Positions 42,344 to 49,419 of a stretch of 54,669 bases of DNA are shown here, piece after piece. The translations under genes were made by a program, and so were the position numbers. Location: assembly GCA_964416065.1 (NCBI GenBank), contig CAYQCL010000010.1, forward strand, positions 1-54,669, in the 5' to 3' direction. Position 1 is the first letter of the stretch; every line of letters begins with the position of its first letter. The stretch is from Limiplasma sp964416065 (GTDB lineage: Bacteria; Bacillota; Clostridia; Christensenellales; Aristaeellaceae). The notes below the pieces were generated by a model. That model saw only the letters and a program-made list of their open reading frames with translations. It searched no databases and was not told the origin of the DNA.

Positions 42344-43185
42344 GCTTTCTGAGCAACGCCCATACCCATTCCACCTACTGCGACGGCAAAGCGAGCGTTA
42401 GGGACATGGTGCGTGCGGCGCGGATATTGGGTTTTGTGAGCCTGGGCTTCTCCGGCCATGCCATGCAGGGCTTTGATTTTTCGTATTCGATGTCGGCGGA
42501 GGCCCAATGTGCCTATCTGAAAGAAATCCGTGCGCTGCAAAAAGAAGACGGGCAGAACTGGCCGCGCCTTTGGGCAGGTTTGGAGCTGGACGTGCTGGCA
42601 AATGATGAGGCACGCCGCGTGGCCTTTTCCGATTTCGATTATGTGATCGGCTCAACGCATTATCTGACCCCTGAATGGCGAGGGGCAAGCGTGGCCGTTG
42701 ACGGCGATCCCGCGCATCTCAGACGCTATGTAAAAGAGCTCTTTTCCGGCAACGGTCTGGCAATGGCCAGAGCCTACTATGAAATTGAGGTCGAGGGACT
42801 TTTGCGAGACCGTCCCGCGATTATCGGCCACTTTGATCTCGTGCGCAAGCTGGCCAGGCCCCTGGCGCTTTTCGATGAGGAGGATCCCGCCTATCGCGGA
42901 TTGGCGGCGGAGGCTCTGGAACGCGCGTTTCCCTGCGGCGGCGTTTTGGAAATCAACACCGGTGGCATGGCGCGCGGCTATCTCACGACCCCCTATCCGA
43001 CGCTTGAACTGCTATGCGTCTGGCGCGAGCTGGGCGGAAGGGTCACGATTACCTCGGATTGTCATGACGCACGGTATCTGGATTTCGCCTTCGATTCTGC
43101 GCTGGATTTGGCGCGCGCGGCGGGCTTTCACAGCGTTGCTCGCTTGGGAACCGGCGATAGGCTGTGGGAAGAAATTGAAGTGTGA
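42340..43185 (+). CDS. Histidinol-phosphatase, PHP family
   Basis: HisJ/HisK-type phosphatase that hydrolyses histidinol phosphate to histidinol. The PHP metal-binding motifs appear in order: NAHTHSTYCDGK at the start, GFSGHAMQGF, ELDVL, DYVIGSTHYL, IGHFDLVRKL and the final TSDCHD. 281 residues. Together with the nine upstream genes it makes the pathway complete in one operon. The next 130 bases hold a repeat and a terminator. Confidence 0.9.
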   Translation: MSFLSNAHTHSTYCDGKASVRDMVRAARILGFVSLGFSGHAMQGFDFSYSMSAEAQCAYLKEIRALQKEDGQNWPRLWAGLELDVLANDEARRVAFSDFDYVIGSTHYLTPEWRGASVAVDGDPAHLRRYVKELFSGNGLAMARAYYEIEVEGLLRDRPAIIGHFDLVRKLARPLALFDEEDPAYRGLAAEALERAFPCGGVLEINTGGMARGYLTTPYPTLELLCVWRELGGRVTITSDCHDARYLDFAFDSALDLARAAGFHSVARLGTGDRLWEEIEV

Positions 43186-43205
43186 TGTTGAAATAAAGGT
43201 GCAGG

Positions 43206-43307
43206 GGTCTTAGTGCCTTGCATCCCATCCTTCGTCGACAAACCTCATAGGTATGTAAGGCGCCGACCCATCTGGGCGGCGCTGCGGTTCTTTGCGTAAA
43301 TAGGGGG
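43206..43307. repeat. Degenerate intergenic repeat, third copy
   Basis: Starts with GGTCTTAGTGCCTTGCATCC, followed by CATCCTTCGTCGACA, and after a variable piece continues with a 23-base imperfect palindrome (43260-43282, GCGCCGACCC / GGGCGGCGC) and the block GCTGCGGTTCTTTGCG-TAAATAGGGGG. The first block is shared with 9.1 kb and (in part) 33.07 kb; the second is shared, in the opposite orientation relative to the first, with 32.95 kb. Confidence 0.6.
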
Positions 43308-43317
43308 TATTGACGGC

Positions 43318-43354
43318 CCGCCGCTTCCAAGCAACGCTTGAAGGCGGTTTTTTT
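43318..43354 (+). terminator. Rho-independent terminator of the histidine operon
   Basis: A stem with one small bulge, built from CCGCC..CTT..CAAGC and GCTTGAAGGCGG, is followed by seven T residues. Confidence 0.8.
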
Positions 43355-43411
43355 GTGTATGATTTCCGTTGAAGGTCTTCCCGCAACAGGCCCTTTTGTG
43401 TACTTTCATCG

Positions 43412-43441
43412 GTCATATCATCTTCCAGGACCGCATAAGGT
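43412..43441 (+). promoter_or_regulatory. Sigma-E-like promoter of the L,D-transpeptidase-spoIIIA unit
   Basis: GTCATATC (43412-43419) matches seven of eight positions of the sigma-E -35 consensus GKMATATT. After 14 bases CATAAGGT (43434-43441) matches five of eight positions of the -10 consensus CATACAMT. The start codon is 30 bases downstream. No sigma-A promoter is apparent here. In Bacillus spoIIIA is transcribed by sigma-E. Confidence 0.55.
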
Positions 43442-43470
43442 TGAAAGACAAAGGGAAGGGGCGTGTGGGA

Positions 43471-44211
43471 GTGAAGACGGCGCAATGGAAGCGGTGCGTG
43501 GCGGTCGCGCTCCTATGCGCGCTGATGGCCGGCGCGCAGACGCTGCCTCGGGACGGCGTCGCGGCGACAGGCGCGGCGGAGGAAAGCGGTGACAACGCAG
43601 CGGACCGCGTCAAGCGGGCCAATGTACCGGAAGGCGTGTGGATTTGGATTGATATTCATCAGAAATCGCTCACACTATATCAGGGCACTGAGGTACAAAA
43701 ACGCTATACAGTCGCCACCGGCACAGGCGAAACGCCCTCGCCTATCGGAACGTTTCGGATCAATAGCCGGTTCGCGGGCGAGCTTGGCGGCTTCGGCACC
43801 CGTTTTCTCGGACTGAACGTGCCATGGGGGCAGTTTGGTATCCATGGCACCAATAAGCCCAATTCGATCGGAAGCAACGCTTCGCATGGTTGCATTCGCA
43901 TGTTTGTCAAGGATTCCGAGGAGCTCTATGGACTTGTCCCCAATGGAACCAAGGTGGTCATCGAGGGCGGGCCATACGGTCTTCTGGACAATCAGCTGCG
44001 CACGCTTCGCCCAGGAGACCGCAACAGCCATGTGGTGGCCGTGCAGGGACGGCTGATGGCGTTGGGCTATTCCTACGCGTGGCCGGACGGAATCTATGGC
44101 GCGAATACACAATCGGCGGTGAAAAAGGCGCGGAAGGCGCTTGGACTTCATGAGAGCGACGTGGCGGACTATGCTTTCTATCAGGCGATCGGCCTGATTT
44201 TGTTTGAATAA
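43471..44211 (+). CDS. L,D-transpeptidase (YkuD) with a C-terminal peptidoglycan-binding domain
   Basis: Secreted or membrane-tethered enzyme that cross-links or modifies peptidoglycan through a catalytic cysteine. GTG at 43471 was chosen: AAGGGAAGGGG lies nine bases ahead and a clear signal peptide (about 1-25, with VAVALLCALMAGAQ) follows. The YkuD domain spans about 50-165, with HGTNKPNSIG and SNASHGCIRM containing C141. The end is a partial PG_binding_1 repeat. It ends 22 bases before spoIIIAA, so it appears to be the first gene of the spoIIIA operon, which points to a cortex-related role during sporulation. Confidence 0.88.
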   Translation: MKTAQWKRCVAVALLCALMAGAQTLPRDGVAATGAAEESGDNAADRVKRANVPEGVWIWIDIHQKSLTLYQGTEVQKRYTVATGTGETPSPIGTFRINSRFAGELGGFGTRFLGLNVPWGQFGIHGTNKPNSIGSNASHGCIRMFVKDSEELYGLVPNGTKVVIEGGPYGLLDNQLRTLRPGDRNSHVVAVQGRLMALGYSYAWPDGIYGANTQSAVKKARKALGLHESDVADYAFYQAIGLILFE

Positions 44212-44233
44212 ACAAGGGACGGAGGAAACATAC

Positions 44234-45148
44234 ATGAACTGGCAGGAAACGATCGTTTTTTTCGGAGGCTGTTTGCCCAAGCCAGTCGCGAAAGCGCTGA
44301 TGAACCAGCCCGAGGGCAGTGTACGCGAGATTCGCGTCCGCGCTGGGGCAAAGGTGCGCATTCTGACGGATCGGGGAGAGGTGATCTGCGCCTCAACGCC
44401 CAGCCAGGCACAGGTCGCGCAAATGGCGGAGGCGCTTTGCGAGCACGCGCTCTACGCGCGCGCGGAAGAGCAGCGTCAAGGCTTTGTGACGCTGCGCGGC
44501 GGCCATCGCATGGGGCTTTGCGGACGCGTAATCGTGCAGGGACAGAGCGTGCGTGCGCTTCGGGAGATCAGCTCCTTCTGTCTGCGTGTGGCGGGACAAT
44601 GGCGCGGCGCGGCGGACACGCTTATGCCGCAGCTGACGGATGAGCGAGGTCGTGTCAGAAGTACGCTTATCATCGGCATGCCGGGCTCGGGCAAAACGAC
44701 CATGCTGCGTGACGCCTGTCGTCGCCTGTCCGAAAAGGGCGTTAGAATGTGCATCGTGGACGAGCGAAGCGAGATCGCTGCGATGTGCGGCGGCATGGCC
44801 CAGCTGGATGTTGGACCCAACACGGACGTGCTGGACGGCTGCTGCAAGGAAGCAGGTCTGAAATGGATGCTCCGCGCGATGTCTCCCGAAGCGCTTGTAA
44901 CGGACGAGCTTGGCGGCGCGACGGACGCGCAGGCGGTGCTGGAAGCCGCACGGAGCGGCGTGAGCGTACTTTCCACGCTGCATGGACGCGATCTGGAAAG
45001 CGCGCTTTCTCATGGCGCGCTGTATCACCTGGCGCAGAATCACGCCTTTCAGAGATACGCGCTTCTGGATGAGCGGGAGGTGGGGCGCATCAGCGTTCTC
45101 TATGACGAACAGCTTCGTCCACTGCCGCAGGAGGCGGCGCGGTCATGA
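44234..45148 (+). CDS. spoIIIAA: Stage III sporulation protein AA, ATPase
   Basis: Secretion-like ATPase in the mother cell that powers the SpoIIIA-SpoIIQ channel which links mother cell and forespore. 304 residues; Walker A is IGMPGSGKTTM around residue 155, and the conserved segments SEIAAMCGG and SVLSTLHGRD follow. The ATG at 44234 is 8 bases after GGAGG; a TTG further upstream has no site. It overlaps spoIIIAB by four bases. Confidence 0.95.
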   Translation: MNWQETIVFFGGCLPKPVAKALMNQPEGSVREIRVRAGAKVRILTDRGEVICASTPSQAQVAQMAEALCEHALYARAEEQRQGFVTLRGGHRMGLCGRVIVQGQSVRALREISSFCLRVAGQWRGAADTLMPQLTDERGRVRSTLIIGMPGSGKTTMLRDACRRLSEKGVRMCIVDERSEIAAMCGGMAQLDVGPNTDVLDGCCKEAGLKWMLRAMSPEALVTDELGGATDAQAVLEAARSGVSVLSTLHGRDLESALSHGALYHLAQNHAFQRYALLDEREVGRISVLYDEQLRPLPQEAARS

Positions 45149-45675
45149 TCGGGTTGGCAGGCGCGCTGTGCTGCCTGACGCTTGGCACGGCTATGGGGAG
45201 CTGGATGCGAGAGCGGCGTCTGGCACGGCTGAATATGCTACGCGCCGAGGAAGAGGCGCTTGGATGCATGCGACTGCTGTTGGAGCAGGAGCGTCTGGGC
45301 CTCGCGGAGCTGATGGTGATCAGCGCCAACTACGCGCCCGCCGGAACGGGCGGAGAGCAGGTTTCCCGAAGACTTTTGGCAACGGCGGATTTTCTGGAGA
45401 AGGAGCCGTTAATCGGCCTTGAGCGCGCATATCAAAGAGCGTGCGAAAAGGTGCCCGCGACATGGGAACGGACGGAAGAGCGTTTGGCGATGGAAGCGCT
45501 GTTTATGCAGCTGGGCAGCGGGACGGCGTCCATGCGTGGGCAGGCTGTCGCCGCGTGTCTAAGGAGGCTCAAGCCTCTGTCAGAGACGGCGCGCGAGGAG
45601 GCGAAGAGCGGCGGACAGCTGTGTATGCGGCTGGGCATGCTGCTGGGACTGATGGCGGGCATCGCGCTATGGTAA
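45145..45675 (+). CDS. spoIIIAB: Stage III sporulation protein AB
   Basis: 176 residues, with an N-terminal helix (about 2-20), a long helical cytoplasmic domain that resembles the GspF fold of type II secretion systems, and a C-terminal helix (about 160-175). Part of the feeding-tube-like channel. The late segment LGMLLGLMAGIALW is the C-terminal anchor. spoIIIAC starts 15 bases later. Confidence 0.92.
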   Translation: MIGLAGALCCLTLGTAMGSWMRERRLARLNMLRAEEEALGCMRLLLEQERLGLAELMVISANYAPAGTGGEQVSRRLLATADFLEKEPLIGLERAYQRACEKVPATWERTEERLAMEALFMQLGSGTASMRGQAVAACLRRLKPLSETAREEAKSGGQLCMRLGMLLGLMAGIALW

Positions 45676-45690
45676 AGGAAGGATAAAGGA

Positions 45691-45891
45691 ATGGTTCAGA
45701 TCGACCTGTTATTTAAGCTTGCGGGGTTAGGCGTCGTGGTAGCGGTTCTGAGCCAGGTGCTCACGCGCGCGGGCCGCGAGGAACTGGGCACGCTGGTTAC
45801 GGTTGTGGGATTGGTGATCGGGCTGTTTTTGGTGGTCAACCTCATCTCAGACCTGTTTTCCAGCTTAAAAAGCATCTTTTCGCTTTATTAG
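45691..45891 (+). CDS. spoIIIAC: Stage III sporulation protein AC
   Basis: 66 residues with two transmembrane helices, about 5-22 and 30-58. The typical stretch LFKLAGLGVVVAVLSQVL identifies the family. It forms a complex with AD in the channel. AAGGAAGGATAAAGG precedes the start; the next gene begins three bases after its stop. Confidence 0.9.
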   Translation: MVQIDLLFKLAGLGVVVAVLSQVLTRAGREELGTLVTVVGLVIGLFLVVNLISDLFSSLKSIFSLY

Positions 45892-45894
45892 CCC

Positions 45895-46281
45895 ATGGCG
45901 TTTTGGCAATGGATGGGTCTGGCGGTCGCGGCGGCCGTGATATGTATGGTCGTTCGCGTGCAGCAGCCGCAAATGGCGGCGTTATGCGCCACGGCGGCGG
46001 GGCTTATGCTCCTGCTTGCGGCCCTGGACGCCGTTGGGGATGTGCAGAGCGTCTTTTCGCGCCTGACGGCCCTGGGTGGCCTTCAGGAGGGATACCTCGG
46101 AACGCTGGTGAAGGTGCTGGGCGTGAGCTATGCCGCCGAGCTGGCCGCGCAGACTTGTCAGGATATGGGTGAGGGCGGGCTGTCGGCGAAGGTGGCGCTG
46201 GTGGGCAAGCTATGCGTGTTTTCGCTCACGGCGCCGCTGCTTTTAAGCCTGCTGGAAATGATACTGGAGCTTGTGCCATGA
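45895..46281 (+). CDS. spoIIIAD: Stage III sporulation protein AD
   Basis: 128 residues with about four helices; paired with AC. It contains the conserved GYLGTLVKVLGVSYAAELAA. The start ATG at 45895 has no strong ribosome binding site of its own, so translation is probably coupled to spoIIIAC. It overlaps spoIIIAE by four bases. Confidence 0.92.
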   Translation: MAFWQWMGLAVAAAVICMVVRVQQPQMAALCATAAGLMLLLAALDAVGDVQSVFSRLTALGGLQEGYLGTLVKVLGVSYAAELAAQTCQDMGEGGLSAKVALVGKLCVFSLTAPLLLSLLEMILELVP

Positions 46282-47420
46282 GAAGAAAAGCGTTCGCCCT
46301 CTGTCTTCTGATTGTCCTTCTTCTGCTGCCGACATTGGGCAAGGCCAAGACCATGCAGGAGGAGATGCGGGACGTGATCGCCTCTTTAGATTTGAGGGCG
46401 CTGACGGAGGCGGTGGAGGGAAACGAGTGGCTCGAGGGCGGAACGGAGGAATTGCTAAGCCGTCTTGCCTCGGGAAAGCCGGTGCTAAACGCGGAAGAGG
46501 TGCTGAACTGGCTGCTGTCGGAGGCTGCGGGCGTCTTTCAAAAAAGCCTGTGGCGCATGACGCGTCTGCTGGCGCCCGCCATGCTGATCGCCGCAGCCGG
46601 ACTGATTCATGACTCCAAAAGCGCCGCGGGAAAGGCGGCGCGTTATGCCGGTCTGGTGATGACGATGGTGTTTCTCATCGCGGACCTTAAGGAGCACGTC
46701 GCCCTGGCAAATGAGACGGTCGGAAAAATGGCCGAGCTGATGCAGTCGATCTTTCCACTGATGGTGACGCTTCTGGCCGCCGTGGGAGGGACGGCCTCCT
46801 CGGCGTTCTATCAGCCCGCGGTGATGGCGGCGGCGGGCACCATGACGACGTTGGTCGAGCATGTAACGATGCCGTTCGCGGTCAGCGTGGCGGTGCTCAC
46901 CATGGTGAGCGGCCTGAGCGAGGGACTTCGGATATCGAGGCTTTGCCGTCTGTTTCGTCAGGCGGCAAACTGGACGCTGGGCTTCGGCTTTACGGTATTC
47001 ATCGGCGTGATGACGGTGCAGGGCATCGGCACGGCGGCAGTGGACGGCGTGAGCATCCGCACGGCGAAATACGCCATGGATAACTTTATCCCCATTGTGG
47101 GAGGCATGTTTGCCGATACGGTGGATACGCTGGTGGGCTGTGCCCTGCTCATTGAGAACGCAGTGGGTATTCTGGGGCTGATTCTGCTGCTGGGCACTCT
47201 GCTTTTGCCGCTGATCCGCACGGCGCTCACCATGTTTCTCTACCGCGCGGCCTCGGCACTCCTTCAGCCCATGTCGGACAGCCCGCTGTGCCAGGCCATA
47301 GGCGATTACGCGGATGTATTCTCGCTGCTGTTCATTATTCAACTGAGCGTAGGTGCGATGTTCCTTCTGCTCGTGGCGCAGCTGATTACGGTGGGCGACT
47401 TGACGGTGATGCTGAGGTGA
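46278..47420 (+). CDS. spoIIIAE: Stage III sporulation protein AE
   Basis: Largest membrane subunit of the channel, 380 residues: a cleavable-type signal sequence at about 5-25, an extracytoplasmic segment, then about seven helices. The segment GFTVFIGVMTVQGIGTAAVD is typical, as is the APAMLIAAAGLI region. The ATG at 46278 was chosen because it overlaps the stop of AD, which is normal for this operon; earlier in-frame starts lie inside AD. Confidence 0.92.
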   Translation: MRRKAFALCLLIVLLLLPTLGKAKTMQEEMRDVIASLDLRALTEAVEGNEWLEGGTEELLSRLASGKPVLNAEEVLNWLLSEAAGVFQKSLWRMTRLLAPAMLIAAAGLIHDSKSAAGKAARYAGLVMTMVFLIADLKEHVALANETVGKMAELMQSIFPLMVTLLAAVGGTASSAFYQPAVMAAAGTMTTLVEHVTMPFAVSVAVLTMVSGLSEGLRISRLCRLFRQAANWTLGFGFTVFIGVMTVQGIGTAAVDGVSIRTAKYAMDNFIPIVGGMFADTVDTLVGCALLIENAVGILGLILLLGTLLLPLIRTALTMFLYRAASALLQPMSDSPLCQAIGDYADVFSLLFIIQLSVGAMFLLLVAQLITVGDLTVMLR

Positions 47421-47424
47421 TGGA

Positions 47425-47916
47425 ATGAACACGTTCGTTCGGCAGCTGGCGGTGCTATCGGTGCTGTGGTCGCTATGCGAGCTGCTCCTGCCGGATGGCA
47501 GGCTACAAAGGATGGTTCGCATGACCGTAAGCGTGCTGGTGATGGTGGCACTGCTATCGGCGGTTGGAGGGGCGCTTCAAACCGGCCTGAACACACAGGG
47601 TGTACCCACACTCGCCTCGGCGGCACGGCAGGCGACGGAGGAGAGCTATCTTCGTACAGCGCTTCAGGCCACCGCCAATCAGATGGAAGGCCTGTGCGTA
47701 AGACTGGCCAATCGGGCCGGATATGCGGCGAACGCAGCGGTCTATCTCAGGCAAAGCGGCTCCGTGGAGCGGATCGAGCTGCAATTGGAGGGATGGCTGG
47801 ACGTGGATTCTCCGCCACTGGCCGATGTCGAGGCGCTGGCACAGGCAATTTCAACGCAAACCGGCGTAGAAGCAGGGGCGATCCGGATAGCGGAAAATGG
47901 GGCGGGATGCCCATGA
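47425..47916 (+). CDS. spoIIIAF: Stage III sporulation protein AF
   Basis: 163 residues with two N-terminal helices (about 5-22 and 31-50) followed by a soluble domain that can form a ring, related to the ring-building motif. It starts four bases after AE and overlaps AG by four bases. Confidence 0.88.
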   Translation: MNTFVRQLAVLSVLWSLCELLLPDGRLQRMVRMTVSVLVMVALLSAVGGALQTGLNTQGVPTLASAARQATEESYLRTALQATANQMEGLCVRLANRAGYAANAAVYLRQSGSVERIELQLEGWLDVDSPPLADVEALAQAISTQTGVEAGAIRIAENGAGCP

Positions 47917-48281
47917 ATTTGAAGGGACGCAGGGAAATCAAGTACGTGATCCTGGCCGTCGCGGCGCTGGCACTGGCCGTTCTGCTTTTTCAGCTTCCGT
48001 CAGGCGGAACAGGGGGTTCCGCCACGCAGGAGGAAAAGCGAATCGCCGAGGTGCTCAGCGCCATGGCAGGCGCGGGCAAGGTAGAGGTGGCACTTTTTTA
48101 CGCGCAGGAAACGCAGGGACTGCTGAACGGCGGCTCGACGGCCTCCCGACCGACGGGAGCGGTGGTTGTGGCTGAGGGAGCGGGGGACCTTTCGGTCAGG
48201 CTGTCGCTCATCCGCGCGGTGAGGACGCTTTTGGGACTCCCTGAATCGGCGGTGGATGTTTTTGTCATGGAGGAGGAATGA
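47913..48281 (+). CDS. spoIIIAG: Stage III sporulation protein AG, short form
   Basis: Ring-forming subunit in the space between the two membranes. The product has only 122 residues, against about 200-230 in Bacillus. A helix at about 11-27 is followed by a single ring-building motif (EVLSAMAGAGKVEVALFY and GAVVVAEGAGDLSVRLSLIR). The long insertion that forms an additional beta-ring in the Bacillus protein is replaced by about 18 residues. The ATG at 47913 overlaps AF; an in-frame ATG at 47907 is an alternative. Confidence 0.85.
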   Translation: MNLKGRREIKYVILAVAALALAVLLFQLPSGGTGGSATQEEKRIAEVLSAMAGAGKVEVALFYAQETQGLLNGGSTASRPTGAVVVAEGAGDLSVRLSLIRAVRTLLGLPESAVDVFVMEEE

Positions 48282-48283
48282 AT

Positions 48284-48817
48284 ATGCAGCCTAAGGCCCA
48301 AAAGGGGGCGAGGAGGCCTGCCAATCACAGACGCGTCTGGATCCTGTTGCTGCTGATCGCGGCGGCGGGCGGATGGTTTCTGCTCTCGGGAAACGTAAAA
48401 AAGCCCCTGAAACAGGAAGCGACGGTTTCTCCCACGCCATCTTTGGAAAGTACGCCCCGGCCAACGACGGGAATTGTCGGCGAGCGCGGCGCGAGGGAAA
48501 TCGCCTATGACAAGGACATCGCGTCTCTACAGCTCCTGATGGAAAGCGAGAACGCCGATGCAGCGACGCGGGCGCAGGCCGCGGAACGGATGGAAAGAAT
48601 GATCGGGGATCATCAAAGCGAGCTTGGCGTGGAGGACGCGCTCCGTGAGGCGGGGTTTGAAACGTGCGCGGTGCTTTTGCAAAACGGTTCGCTTACCGTA
48701 ATCGTGAGCGAGGACGATATGACGGCCGAGAAGAGTGCGGCAATTCTCTCTCTGTGTGCCGCACATACCGATATCGGAGTGGAAAACATTCGAATTATGG
48801 CGCGCGACGGGATCTGA
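48284..48817 (+). CDS. spoIIIAH: Stage III sporulation protein AH
   Basis: 177 residues. A basic cytoplasmic tail and a helix at about 20-38 are followed by a ring-building domain with REIAYDKDIASLQLLMESEN, helical, and CAVLLQNGSLTVIV. SpoIIIAH binds SpoIIQ from the forespore side to complete the channel. The ATG at 48284 lies 7 bases after AGGAGG; the overlapping ATG at 48278 is too close to the site. Last gene of the operon. Confidence 0.9.
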   Translation: MQPKAQKGARRPANHRRVWILLLLIAAAGGWFLLSGNVKKPLKQEATVSPTPSLESTPRPTTGIVGERGAREIAYDKDIASLQLLMESENADAATRAQAAERMERMIGDHQSELGVEDALREAGFETCAVLLQNGSLTVIVSEDDMTAEKSAAILSLCAAHTDIGVENIRIMARDGI

Positions 48818-48850
48818 CGGATTGTCAGGGCCTCCTGCAATAGAAGCCGG

Positions 48851-48890
48851 AAAAAAACAGCCGCCGGCACGTGCGATAACGCGCCGACGG
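48851..48890 (-). terminator. Terminator for the minus-strand DUF1622 gene
   Basis: Read on the minus strand, CCGTCGGC pairs with GCCGGCGG (one G-U pair) around a loop with an inner GCG/CGC, then CTG and seven T residues follow. It faces the spoIIIA operon end, which has no clear terminator of its own. Confidence 0.6.
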
Positions 48891-48984
48891 GTGTCTAAAG
48901 GGCTCGAATGAGCCGCCGATTCGTTGTGAATAACCATCGACAGGTGGGAATGGTACGACGGATATCACGTCCCGCAAGGAGCCG

Positions 48985-49368
48985 TTATGGATGCTCCTTT
49001 TCGGGCTCGGCGAGGACTTGTTTTTCCAGCTCGCCTCTTTCTCTCTTTTCGCGCTGGCGCTTTTCTTCCACATCAATCTCCCAATGCAGAAGCAGTGTCA
49101 GAAGGCTTCTGAGAAGAATGATCGCGGCAAGGGTACCCAGCTCGTTCCAGCTGGTGACGATGACGGAACGCAGCACCTCGCTGCCGATTTTGAATTCCAG
49201 TCCCAGCATAATTCCCTGCGCAAGCTGAATGCGGATCTGCTCGTCCCTGTGTATAAAGCCGATAAAGCCGCGAACCATGCTGGTGACAATGACGACGATG
49301 CCCGCGATCTCGATCAGAAGAATGCAGAAACGGACGAGGGTTTCAAAGCCGGATTCGATAATAGCCAT
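48985..49368 (-). CDS. DUF1622 family membrane protein
   Basis: 127 residues with three helices (about 9-33, 47-67 and 73-92) and a strongly charged C-terminal tail rich in Glu, Lys and Arg. IGSEVLRSVIVTSWNELGTLAAI is the family core. The start is preceded by AAAGGAGGACGCC. No function is established for this family. It is divergent from hemW. Confidence 0.8.
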   Translation of the reverse strand: MAIIESGFETLVRFCILLIEIAGIVVIVTSMVRGFIGFIHRDEQIRIQLAQGIMLGLEFKIGSEVLRSVIVTSWNELGTLAAIILLRSLLTLLLHWEIDVEEKRQREKRERGELEKQVLAEPEKEHP

Positions 49369-49393
49369 ATGGCGTCCTCCTTTGGATGTATGG

Positions 49394-49399
49394 TATAAT
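49394..49399 (+). promoter_or_regulatory. Extended -10 promoter of hemW
   Basis: TATAAT preceded by TGG (an extended -10). No -35 box is visible at the expected place. Transcription would begin near 49406, immediately at the ribosome binding site GGGAGG, so the leader is very short. Confidence 0.45.
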
Positions 49400-49419
49400 C
49401 GCAGCGGGAGGCGTTGCGA

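Noticed and set aside
43206..43307. Possible tRNA or small structured RNA gene in the gap after the histidine operon
   Set aside because: No cloverleaf can be built; the sequence is better explained as a copy of the intergenic repeat.
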